22,862 nt of DNA, taken from a virus. The stretch covers positions 1 through 22,862 of IMG/VR virus record IMGVR_UViG_3300044701_000323; one strand, 5' to 3'. Both the position numbers and the translations under genes were made by a program. Positions 1 to 6,851 of this stretch are shown piece after piece. Numbering within the stretch: the first letter of the stretch is position 1; every line of letters begins with the position of its first letter. The notes under the pieces are model-generated. The model ran no database searches. It saw nothing but the letters and a program-made list of their open reading frames with translations, and had not been told where the DNA came from.

Positions 1-50
1 TCTATACTTTTTTGTGTTACTGGGACGAAACCTTCCTTGATATGACATAG
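1..50 (+). CDS. C-terminal end of an upstream gene (partial)
   Basis: The third forward frame is open from the window edge to a TAG at 48-50 and reads YTFLCYWDETFLDMT at its end. The next gene begins 27 bases later, which fits the tight packing of the rest of the cluster. The fragment is too short to identify; by position it would be another baseplate or tail gene. The other two frames also end within the first 45 bases, so the choice of frame rests on spacing and on the protein-like composition only. Confidence 0.35.
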   Translation, partial: YTFLCYWDETFLDMT

Positions 51-77
51 AATAATCACAGCATTAGAGATATTTAG

Positions 78-914
78 ATGTCGATAAGCGCCAAAGTCAC
101 AGACGTAGCACCACTCCTAACGAGACTCGCACTCAGCTCTCACTACCTTGTGAGAATGAATGGATTCCCTGGTGAGTTATCAACTTTTCTAAACGGAAGA
201 GGTGTATCATCCGCGTTTATCAACAACGATGCTGGATTACTTTGCTATGAGGCAACTCTTCCTGGATCATCTTTAGCCACTGCTGATGTGTATGGTGATT
301 TCATGGGAGTTACTCAAAAGTATGCTCACAGTAGAATGTATGACCAACTCACACTTGGGTTCTATTGTGATTTAAACTATAGTATGCTAAAATTGTTTGA
401 GCATTGGATTGAGTTTATTGCATCTGGATCTAATCAGTCAAAGTCTACACCTGGTTATTTTGTCAGAATGAGATACCCAGACACTTATAAGTGTAAGTCT
501 GGATTCTCTATCACTAAGTTTGAGAAAGATAAAAAGATTAAACCTCTAGAGTATAATTTCTTTAATGTCTTTCCTGTTTCTTTAAGTTCAACCCCTGTTT
601 CCTATGATGGGTCTCAGGTACTTAGAGTGAACGTTACTCTGTCTTATGATACTTACCAGTGCGGTAAGACTTCTAGTGCTGCTATTGCACGGAACACCGA
701 TTCTAATAAAGAACCAACAACTACTCAGGCTGCTCCAGTCACACCTCCAGTAGCACCTACTCCATTTAATACTGATAAACTTTCAAGAAATCTTTCCAAT
801 GAATACTATAATAATGGTATCATTAGAAATACTCCTGGAAACACCATTCAATTTAGACAGGGCCCTGGTGACAGGAAACAGGATGCAACCAATTTTGGTC
901 GCGACATTGGGTAA
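78..914 (+). CDS. Baseplate tail-tube initiator/cap protein (T4 gp54/gp48/gp19 tube fold)
   Basis: This 278-aa protein looks like a member of the tail-tube family. The stretch with LPGSSLATADVYGDFMG (about residues 61-77), followed by a beta strand, a helix ending in WIEFIAS, and then the C-terminal YDGSQVLRVNVTLSYD, matches the order seen in T4 gp19 and gp54, where a WDSNNEIETFEVTLALDYW-like segment closes the barrel. About 70 residues after it are rich in Pro, Thr, Asn and Gln and are probably flexible. In T4, gp48 and gp54 cap the hub and start tube polymerisation; here the gene directly precedes gene 26, in keeping with the hub cluster. I cannot decide between gp48 and gp54. The stop codon overlaps a late-promoter-like octamer. 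The Shine-Dalgarno sequence is weak (TTAGAGAT). Confidence 0.75.
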   Translation: MSISAKVTDVAPLLTRLALSSHYLVRMNGFPGELSTFLNGRGVSSAFINNDAGLLCYEATLPGSSLATADVYGDFMGVTQKYAHSRMYDQLTLGFYCDLNYSMLKLFEHWIEFIASGSNQSKSTPGYFVRMRYPDTYKCKSGFSITKFEKDKKIKPLEYNFFNVFPVSLSSTPVSYDGSQVLRVNVTLSYDTYQCGKTSSAAIARNTDSNKEPTTTQAAPVTPPVAPTPFNTDKLSRNLSNEYYNNGIIRNTPGNTIQFRQGPGDRKQDATNFGRDIG

Positions 915-920
915 TAAATA
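913..920 (+). promoter_or_regulatory. Late-promoter-like octamer before gene 26
   Basis: AATAAATA matches the T4-type late promoter core (TATAAATA; NATAAATA in cyanomyoviruses). It overlaps the TAA stop of the upstream gene (912-914) and lies 28 bases before the ATG at 948. T4-type late promoters have no -35 box and are read by the gp55 sigma factor with the sliding clamp. This is a motif match only. Confidence 0.5.
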
Positions 921-947
921 ATCATACTGAATCTTCTATAGGATGTC

Positions 948-1658
948 ATGCCATTACCAGTAATTTCGACTCCAACTTACGAATTGACCATTCCTTCAAC
1001 GGGAAAGAAAATTGAGTTTAGACCTTTCCTAGTAAAGGAAGAAAAGATCCTAATTCTCGCCATGGAGAGTGAGGATAGTAAACAGATCGCTAAGGCTGTA
1101 AAACAAGTTCTGTCAAATTGCATTGTCACCAAGGGTGTTGATGTTGCTGACTTTGCTACATTTGACATTGAACTGTTGTTCCTTAACATTCGCGGTAAAT
1201 CCGTTGGTGAAAAGATTCCCATCGTTGTGACTTGTGAAGATGATGGTGAAACTGAGGTTGAAGTTGAAGTTGATGTAGATGACATCAAAGTAACCAAAGA
1301 TCCTAAGCACAAAGATGTTATTGATATCGGTAACGGTTACTTTGTGAAGATGAATTATCCTAAGTTTGAAGAGTTTATTGAGAACAATTTTGTTGGTGGT
1401 GGAAGCGACGAGTCTTTTAGATTAATTGCGAAGTGTGTAGACACCATTTATAATGATGAAGAATCCTGGGATTCGGCTGATTTCAGTGAAAAAGAAATGA
1501 TCGAGTTCTTGGAACAGTTTCCAACATCTCAGTTCAAAAATATTGAGGCATTCTTCGAGACCATGCCTAAACTTTCTCATGAGATTAATGTGACTAATCC
1601 TAAGACTAAGAAGAAGAACAAGATTGTTCTGGAGGGTCTGGCAAGTTTTTTCAGCTAG
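948..1658 (+). CDS. 26: Baseplate hub assembly protein gp26
   Basis: This 236-aa protein fits the T4 base plate gp26 family: an N-terminal segment PSTGKKIEFRPFLVKEEKILI (residues 16-36) is the typical short beta start with the FRPF motif, followed by a helical body. A very acidic stretch, ETEVEVEVDVDDIK, sits near residues 102-115. In T4, gp26 is needed for hub assembly and is thought to act as a chaperone rather than as a major structural part. The start is supported by AGGA at 940-943, four bases before the ATG. The last codons, TTT TTC AGC TAG, contain a T TTT TTC slippery heptamer, and the -1 frame continues in a gp51-like sequence, so two products are expected: the 236-aa protein and a 298-aa fusion. 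Confidence 0.85.
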   Translation: MPLPVISTPTYELTIPSTGKKIEFRPFLVKEEKILILAMESEDSKQIAKAVKQVLSNCIVTKGVDVADFATFDIELLFLNIRGKSVGEKIPIVVTCEDDGETEVEVEVDVDDIKVTKDPKHKDVIDIGNGYFVKMNYPKFEEFIENNFVGGGSDESFRLIAKCVDTIYNDEESWDSADFSEKEMIEFLEQFPTSQFKNIEAFFETMPKLSHEINVTNPKTKKKNKIVLEGLASFFS

Positions 1659-1684
1659 CACTCTCGCATGAAACTGTCGAGAGT
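1646..1684 (+). promoter_or_regulatory. Programmed -1 ribosomal frameshift signal
   Basis: The gene 26 reading frame contains the heptamer T TTT TTC at 1646-1652, which has the X XXY YYZ form that lets both tRNAs re-pair one base back. After a 7-base spacer (1653-1659), a perfect 7-bp hairpin follows: ACTCTCG (1660-1666) pairs with CGAGAGT (1678-1684) around an 11-base loop. The zero-frame stop TAG (1656-1658) lies just after the heptamer. Slippery site, spacer length and stem are all in the range of known -1 frameshift sites. The downstream -1 frame is open for 63 codons. Not tested experimentally here. Confidence 0.8.
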
Positions 1685-1843
1685 TACTACAAGACAAATT
1701 TTGCCTTGGTTCAGCACCATAAATATAGCTTGACAGAGTTGGAAAACATGATCCCTTGGGAACGTGAAATATACGTTACTCTCCTGTCACAATATCTTGA
1801 AGAAGAGAGACTAAAGGATCAACAGCAGAATGGCATCAGGTAA
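1652..1843 (+). CDS. 51: gp51-like hub assembly domain, made as -1 frameshift extension of gp26
   Basis: The -1 frame relative to gene 26 is open from 1610 (after two TAA codons at 1601 and 1607) to the TAA at 1841-1843. It encodes a protein-like stretch with ALSHETVESYYKTNFALVQ and later MIPWEREIYVTLLSQYLEEE. The PWEREIY...YLEEE pattern is typical of tail assembly chaperone C-termini and of small cyanophage proteins annotated as baseplate hub assembly catalyst gp51. There is no start codon or ribosome site before the conserved part; the only ATG (1748) would remove half of it. The reading is therefore a 63-residue extension of gp26 produced by frameshifting. Its end overlaps the start of the next gene at 1830. 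In T4, genes 26 and 51 are neighbours but separate. Confidence 0.75.
   Translation, partial: QLALSHETVESYYKTNFALVQHHKYSLTELENMIPWEREIYVTLLSQYLEEERLKDQQQNGIR
1718..1725 (+). promoter_or_regulatory. Late-promoter-like octamer inside the gp51 frame
   Basis: CATAAATA matches the NATAAATA late-promoter core and lies about 105 bases before the ATG at 1830. It could give a separate late transcript starting with the tape-measure-like gene, but being inside coding sequence it may also be chance. Confidence 0.3.
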
Positions 1844-3554
1844 GACTGACAATTTAATGAGTGCCATTCTGGCCCATGGCAAAGATCCCATGACGGGGGA
1901 GTATCTTTCGCCGCAACAAAGAAAGGAACTTTTTAAGAAAGCAAAGATCTCTGGTTCCAAGGTATTTGGAACTGGAGGTGGGGGAGGTAGTTTTAAGGGT
2001 GGCGGTGGCGGAGCAGGCCGTACTGGTGGTCTTACTGGTGGAGCACTTGCTATAAGATCTCCTGGTGTCATTGCTACTAATGACGTTAGTCAAAAGTTAG
2101 AGAATATTCTTGTACTGCTGAAAGCAGATGCAGATACGGAGCAGAAATATAGAGAATCTTTATTTGAAAAACAGAGATTAGCAAGAGAAAGATTACTCAG
2201 AGGTGGAGCAGAAGATAGATTAGAAGGTAAGGATAAGGAAAGAACCCAAAAGGTCGAGAAAGCTAAGAAAGGAATGGAACTCCAGATTCCTTTCTTAGAG
2301 AAACTCGCCAAGTTCTTGATGATTTATCTGGCGGGTTGGACAACCGATAAACTCATCAATATGTTCTCTGCTAAGGCAGAGGGAAATGTTGTACAATTTC
2401 TTAAGTACAGGGATGTACTTATTAATTCTCTTGGTAAGTTCTTTACTCCTGTCGCAAACATTGCGAATGGATTTGTAATTTGGATTGCAAAGACTACAAA
2501 GAGAATTGCAGGATTTGCTGCCCAGGTAGGAAAAAAAGTATTCACACCATTCTTTAGAAAGATTAGAGATCTTGCAGTTGGAATGTTGAACAAGCTTAAG
2601 TCTTTAGTTCAGAATCCACTCAAGACTGTAACTGATGCTGCAAAAAATGCTGTTTCTAAAGTTACTGCAAAAGGAGCAGAAATATTAAGTAGAGTTCCTG
2701 GCGCGGAGAAAATTAAACAACTTTCTAAATCTTCATCTAAAGCAGTTCAAGGATTAACTGGTAGAGCAGGACAATTTATCAAGGGAGTTGGAGATAAATT
2801 AAATCCTAAACAGTTACTTCAGAAGGCTTTTGATCCAATCAAAGGTCTTCTTGGAAAAACAGGTGGTGCACTTGGTAATGGACTTAAGAACTTAGTTAAA
2901 GGTAATCTTTTAGGAATGATTCTTGGTGCGGGATTTGATGTAAGAGATCGTTTAACTCAAGGGCAATCTCCAACTCAGGCTTTCTTGGCAGGTATAATTA
3001 AAGGTGCTGCTGCTGGTGGAACAGCTGGAATTATTACAACAGCCTTAACATCAGCGATTCCTGGACTTGGTTTACCAATAGGACTATTGTTGGGTGGTTA
3101 CTTAGGTGACAAAGCGGGATCATTATTGGCAAGTCCAATTGATAAGTGGTTTTCTGAAAAGAAAAGAGAACCAAACGAATTTGATAAATGGTTCACTAAT
3201 TGGGCGAACAAAAGTGATGATACAACCAAAGCCCTTCTAGGTTGGGATACTAGAACAGCTAATGCTGGAACGGAACCCGCTAAAGACATTCCAGCGATGT
3301 CTGGTGCTGGTACAGGAGACATGACAAGAGTATCTCCTGGCGGTGCAATGCAAAATGCATCGGCATTGACACCTATTAGAACTGGTAGAGGCCGTAGTGC
3401 TCCTGCAGTCATTCCAGTTTCTGATAGTGGTTCTAGCGTACCACAATCTGTACCAAATCAACAACTGGTAACAGACATTCCTAATGTTGAACCAACTAAT
3501 TATGATAATCCGTACCTATCATTCTCTTACTCCGTCTATAACGTATTAGTCTGA
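1830..3554 (+). CDS. Tape-measure-like tail protein (gp29 position)
   Basis: This 574-aa protein has the architecture of a tail tape measure. After a glycine-rich linker (about residues 45-72) come a long charged helical region (residues 84-154) and the hydrophobic motif FLMIYLAGWTTDKL (162-175). A Lys/Ala-rich helical middle follows, then a Gly/Ala-rich hydrophobic segment (about 361-437) that could insert into a membrane, and a low-complexity Ser/Pro tail. The length is close to T4 gp29 (590 aa), and at about 1.5 angstrom per residue it would span some 86 nm, which fits a contractile tail. It directly follows the gp26-gp51 chaperone pair, the usual place for a tape measure. Its N-terminal module is repeated in the next gene, with which it shares a TGATG stop/start. 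Homology to gp29 is inferred from position and build, not seen at sequence level. Confidence 0.6.
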   Translation: MASGKTDNLMSAILAHGKDPMTGEYLSPQQRKELFKKAKISGSKVFGTGGGGGSFKGGGGGAGRTGGLTGGALAIRSPGVIATNDVSQKLENILVLLKADADTEQKYRESLFEKQRLARERLLRGGAEDRLEGKDKERTQKVEKAKKGMELQIPFLEKLAKFLMIYLAGWTTDKLINMFSAKAEGNVVQFLKYRDVLINSLGKFFTPVANIANGFVIWIAKTTKRIAGFAAQVGKKVFTPFFRKIRDLAVGMLNKLKSLVQNPLKTVTDAAKNAVSKVTAKGAEILSRVPGAEKIKQLSKSSSKAVQGLTGRAGQFIKGVGDKLNPKQLLQKAFDPIKGLLGKTGGALGNGLKNLVKGNLLGMILGAGFDVRDRLTQGQSPTQAFLAGIIKGAAAGGTAGIITTALTSAIPGLGLPIGLLLGGYLGDKAGSLLASPIDKWFSEKKREPNEFDKWFTNWANKSDDTTKALLGWDTRTANAGTEPAKDIPAMSGAGTGDMTRVSPGGAMQNASALTPIRTGRGRSAPAVIPVSDSGSSVPQSVPNQQLVTDIPNVEPTNYDNPYLSFSYSVYNVLV

Positions 3555-5314
3555 TGGCAGCCATTGTTCCTTATCGTCCTGTAACTAGATCTGCTGGTGG
3601 AGCGTTAACCAAGCAGCAGGATGGTAGTGCCAGATTAAAAAAAACTGTCATCAATATTGAGAAAGTTCTTCAAAAGAAGCGCAAAACTACAAAGAAGTTA
3701 AACGAACAGGAAGTAGCAACTACTAGATTTGCAACAGAGCAGAAAACTAGAACTGCTGCTGAAAGTGCAATGGAAAGTGGATCAACTTTCAGTATGCCAA
3801 TGCTGAAGAAGGTTCCGTCTTTTGCTGTAGATGCATTCTCAAGAATTATGAATTTCTTGGGAATATATCTGATTGGATGGGTTACAGATAAGTTACCAAA
3901 GATCATCAATGCCATCAAAGACTTGAATCAAAGGATTCAAAAGATGGGTCAAATTGTGACCAATATGGCTAACAAGCAGTTGCAGATTGTTACATCAATG
4001 GCAAACTTGATTGCCGCAAAGACAAAGCAAATTGCAACTCTAGATTTTGGCGATAAGAGCGGAGATGTAAAAAGGGCAACTGATCAACTAGATGCAGCAT
4101 ATGATTCTATGCAGCAAGATTATGATATGGCGGCAAAGATCTTTAGTGCTCCGTTGGGATCATTTCCAGTTGGTGATGATCCTGGTACTGGAGGCCCTCC
4201 TTTACCAGGAAATAATTCATTCAGTAAAGAGATTACTGAAGATGAGAGAAAAGCACTTGCCGTATTGGCAAAGTATGAATCTGGTGCTGCTGGTTATAAT
4301 GCTGTAAACCAGATTGGTGTTGCAGGTGGTAGAGGAGTAGTAGGATTTTCTGGTGATATTAGAAGAATGAGACAGCATGGTGGTAGATCCTTGGAGGATA
4401 TGACCATCGGTGAAATCAAAGCCTTGCAGCGAGAAGAAAGAATCACGAATTCTCAATGGATTGCAAAGGGTAAATTACACGCTGTAGGAAGATATCAGTT
4501 TGTTGGTAATACTCTTCCTGGAGTCGCTGCCCGTGCTGGTTTTAGTGATGATACTAAATTCACTAAAGCGGTTCAAGATAAAATGGCAATTCAACTCATC
4601 AAGGAAAGAGGAATCTCTCCTTGGGTTGGCCCTAGCGATAAGGCAAGTGCCGCAGAGAGAGCACTGGTCAGAAAAGTTCAGATGGGTGCTGGTGATGGTA
4701 ACGCTAGAAGAAGTGGCAGTCAAACTCCTGCATATTCACAGGCTGTAAAGGTAGGACGATTTTTGCAAAGTCAAGGATATTATGCATGGCAACATCCAGA
4801 CTTTGCTATTACTCCATACAGTACAACTGGAAAGAGTGGTTATACGGGAACTGGTAGAGAGCGTGTGATGCGTAGAAGTTATAACTCTTACCATAATTAT
4901 GGAGAAGCACTAGATTTTCCATTGTCTCATAATAGCGAAGCAAAAATCAATAAACTTGCAAAATATCTGAAGGACAATAGAAGTTCTCTTGGTATCGCTG
5001 AATTGAAATGGAAAGACGATGCCAATCACTTTGATCACTTGCATGTTTCATTTAAAGGTGGTGGTACTGGATCTTCTCCAGTAATCAGTTCCCCAGATAG
5101 TCCACAGGGAGATCTTTCTCCTTTGCCTGAAGCTCCTCCAGACTTTGATATGGCAAAGTTTGTGAGACTGCTCAAGAAGGGAATGGCGAGACAACAAGCG
5201 CAGCAGAAACAGACTCAAGCACAGACTACGAATACTACCCCTTCTACAGGTGGAATGATGAACCCTGGTGCTCCATTAAATAGTATGTTATTCAATTCAC
5301 TTGCATATCAATGA
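3554..5314 (+). CDS. Tail-associated peptidoglycan hydrolase with lysozyme-like and M15-like domains
   Basis: This 586-aa protein has three parts. Residues 1-150 resemble the start of the preceding protein: charged helices, then FLGIYLIGWVTDKL (101-114). Residues about 230-375 form a lysozyme/transglycosylase-like domain with KYESGAAGYNAVN (Glu242 is the likely catalytic acid) and the motif GRYQFVGNTL (312-321). Residues about 400-500 form a zinc peptidase of the LAS/M15 type: SYHNYGEALDF (445-455) gives His447 and Asp454, and HFDHLHVSF (492-500) gives His495 and His497, matching SxHxxGxAxD plus HxH. A Gln-rich tail ends the protein. Together the domains could cut both glycan and peptide during DNA injection, a job done in T4 by the lysozyme domain inside gp5. 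The gene overlaps its neighbours on both sides (TGATG and ATGA), so the proteins are probably made in fixed ratio. Confidence 0.85.
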   Translation: MAAIVPYRPVTRSAGGALTKQQDGSARLKKTVINIEKVLQKKRKTTKKLNEQEVATTRFATEQKTRTAAESAMESGSTFSMPMLKKVPSFAVDAFSRIMNFLGIYLIGWVTDKLPKIINAIKDLNQRIQKMGQIVTNMANKQLQIVTSMANLIAAKTKQIATLDFGDKSGDVKRATDQLDAAYDSMQQDYDMAAKIFSAPLGSFPVGDDPGTGGPPLPGNNSFSKEITEDERKALAVLAKYESGAAGYNAVNQIGVAGGRGVVGFSGDIRRMRQHGGRSLEDMTIGEIKALQREERITNSQWIAKGKLHAVGRYQFVGNTLPGVAARAGFSDDTKFTKAVQDKMAIQLIKERGISPWVGPSDKASAAERALVRKVQMGAGDGNARRSGSQTPAYSQAVKVGRFLQSQGYYAWQHPDFAITPYSTTGKSGYTGTGRERVMRRSYNSYHNYGEALDFPLSHNSEAKINKLAKYLKDNRSSLGIAELKWKDDANHFDHLHVSFKGGGTGSSPVISSPDSPQGDLSPLPEAPPDFDMAKFVRLLKKGMARQQAQQKQTQAQTTNTTPSTGGMMNPGAPLNSMLFNSLAYQ

Positions 5315-6633
5315 CAGCAGCTCAACAATCAGCATCCTATAAGGTATTGAATATTGAGTCTAATGACAAATCAAAAGTCATTGATATTCGCAATGGTGTT
5401 GTTGGTTTTGCATACTACGAGGATATTTTTTCCCCAACCGTAACTGCAAAATTGATCGTTACTACTTCTGGTGGAGTAGTCAATGGTACAGGATTATATA
5501 ATGGTTTACCTGTTAGAGGTGGAGAAAGAGTTCAGATTTCTATTGATACTAGAAAAGGATCTGGATTAAGATGGGATGATACTACTGAGTATCTTCATGT
5601 TGGAAAAGTTAGTGATGTAGTCGCAACAAACCAAAAAGAAAGATTCACACTTCATTTGGTTTCTAAAGAAGCAATCAAGAACGAGACAAGTAGAGTTTTT
5701 AAAAAATATGAGGGATCAGCCAGAATCTCAGAGAACGTTAAAAAAATTATGTCTGAGGTTATTCAAACGAACCTTCCTTTTGACGTTGATGATACACAAA
5801 ACAAGTATGGGTTTATAGGTAACAGTAGAAAACCATTCACGGTTCTTCAATCTCTTGCTGCCAAGTCTGTATCTGGAAAGACAGAAAAAGATGCATCTGC
5901 TGGATACTTATTCTATCAGACAAAAAGTGGATTTAAATTTAAGTCCATTGATGGATTGATTGCTCAAACTCCAATAGCAGAATTTACATATAGTGATGTT
6001 AACAAGAGTTCTATCAATGAGGACACAAGCAACAACATCTTACAGTATAAAACAATCACAAATACTAATTTGATCGCTAAACTGAGGACTGGTCAGTTTG
6101 CATCATATAGAGTTTATTGGAATCCTCTGACCTGGCAGTTTACCAGCCCAGACATCGGATTGTTTACCAGAGAGGATTATCTTCAGGGAGTTAGAAATCT
6201 CGGTCAGCAGTTTGTATTGCCAGAGGTTGAGAATGCTTATGGTCAGAAAATAAATCTTGGTGAGATTCCATCTCGAATCATCACAGGTGTTCAGGACATT
6301 GGAACACTTGGAGAAAAGAACGATAAGAGTGCTAATGCTGATCCTGGAAAGTATCACTCTCAATCTCTGATGAGATACAACTCACTCTTTACTCAACAGG
6401 TAAAGATGGCTGTCCCTTGTAACACAAATCTAGAGGCAGGACAAATTATTAAATGCATGTTTCCATCTGTTGTCACTAATGCCGAAAAGCAAAATGAACC
6501 AGACCCTGTTCAAAGTGGACTATATATGATTAAGGATCTTTGTCATTATTTTGAAGGACAAAAAGCGATAACATATATGACTCTGGTCCGTGATACAATA
6601 GGACTGTACACACCAAATAATAAGGAAGCATAA
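5311..6633 (+). CDS. 27: Baseplate central hub protein gp27
   Basis: This 440-aa protein begins with a beta-rich region, IDIRNGVVGFAYYEDIFSPT (residues 25-44), followed by GERVQISIDTRKGSG (71-85) and later FTLHLVSKEAI, the pattern of the first tube-like barrel domain in gp27 hub proteins (the VgrG N-terminal type). T4 gp27 has 391 aa. The hub trimer links the tail tube to the gp5 spike, and the gene is followed two positions later by gp5, as expected. Near the C-terminus the segment with GQIIKCMFPS and SGLYMIKDLCHYFEG is typical of the second hub domain. The start ATG overlaps the stop of the hydrolase gene (ATGA). Identification rests on the domain pattern plus context. Confidence 0.75.
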   Translation: MTAAQQSASYKVLNIESNDKSKVIDIRNGVVGFAYYEDIFSPTVTAKLIVTTSGGVVNGTGLYNGLPVRGGERVQISIDTRKGSGLRWDDTTEYLHVGKVSDVVATNQKERFTLHLVSKEAIKNETSRVFKKYEGSARISENVKKIMSEVIQTNLPFDVDDTQNKYGFIGNSRKPFTVLQSLAAKSVSGKTEKDASAGYLFYQTKSGFKFKSIDGLIAQTPIAEFTYSDVNKSSINEDTSNNILQYKTITNTNLIAKLRTGQFASYRVYWNPLTWQFTSPDIGLFTREDYLQGVRNLGQQFVLPEVENAYGQKINLGEIPSRIITGVQDIGTLGEKNDKSANADPGKYHSQSLMRYNSLFTQQVKMAVPCNTNLEAGQIIKCMFPSVVTNAEKQNEPDPVQSGLYMIKDLCHYFEGQKAITYMTLVRDTIGLYTPNNKEA

Positions 6634-6846
6634 ATGGAAAATATTGAAGCACATATTGAACAGGATAAAAGAATCCTGGACGATCCTACCATTTCCCCAC
6701 AGATGCGTCGTCATACTGAAGGAGAATTGAAAGAACTGGAAGCATATCAAGCTAATCACCCAGAGGATCATCATGATCCTACCTCTCTGGAATTATATTG
6801 CGATGCAAATCCAGATGCACCCGAATGTTTAGTTTACGACGACTGA
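6634..6846 (+). CDS. Short CP12-like protein (C-terminal GAPDH-binding tail)
   Basis: This 70-aa protein ends in SLELYCDANPDAPECLVYDD (residues 51-70), which matches the C-terminal tail of CP12: two cysteines nine residues apart (Cys56 and Cys65) followed by a YDD end. In CP12 this redox-controlled loop binds glyceraldehyde-3-phosphate dehydrogenase. The rest is shorter than in canonical CP12. There is no N-terminal cysteine pair and no clear AWDAVEEL core; only GELKELEAYQANH (30-42) recalls it. Phage CP12 is known to shut down the Calvin cycle and favour the pentose phosphate pathway. Here the PRK-binding half seems lost, so binding to GAPDH alone is an inference. The start is supported by AAGGA at 6622-6626, seven bases before the ATG, directly after the gp27 stop. 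A structural role cannot be excluded given the position between gp27 and gp5. Confidence 0.7.
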   Translation: MENIEAHIEQDKRILDDPTISPQMRRHTEGELKELEAYQANHPEDHHDPTSLELYCDANPDAPECLVYDD

Positions 6847-6851
6847 TATAA

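Noticed and set aside
6844-6851. TATAAAT before gp5 as a late promoter
   Set aside because: It differs from the octamer at the last base and ends directly at the gp5 start codon, leaving no room for a transcript start and leader.
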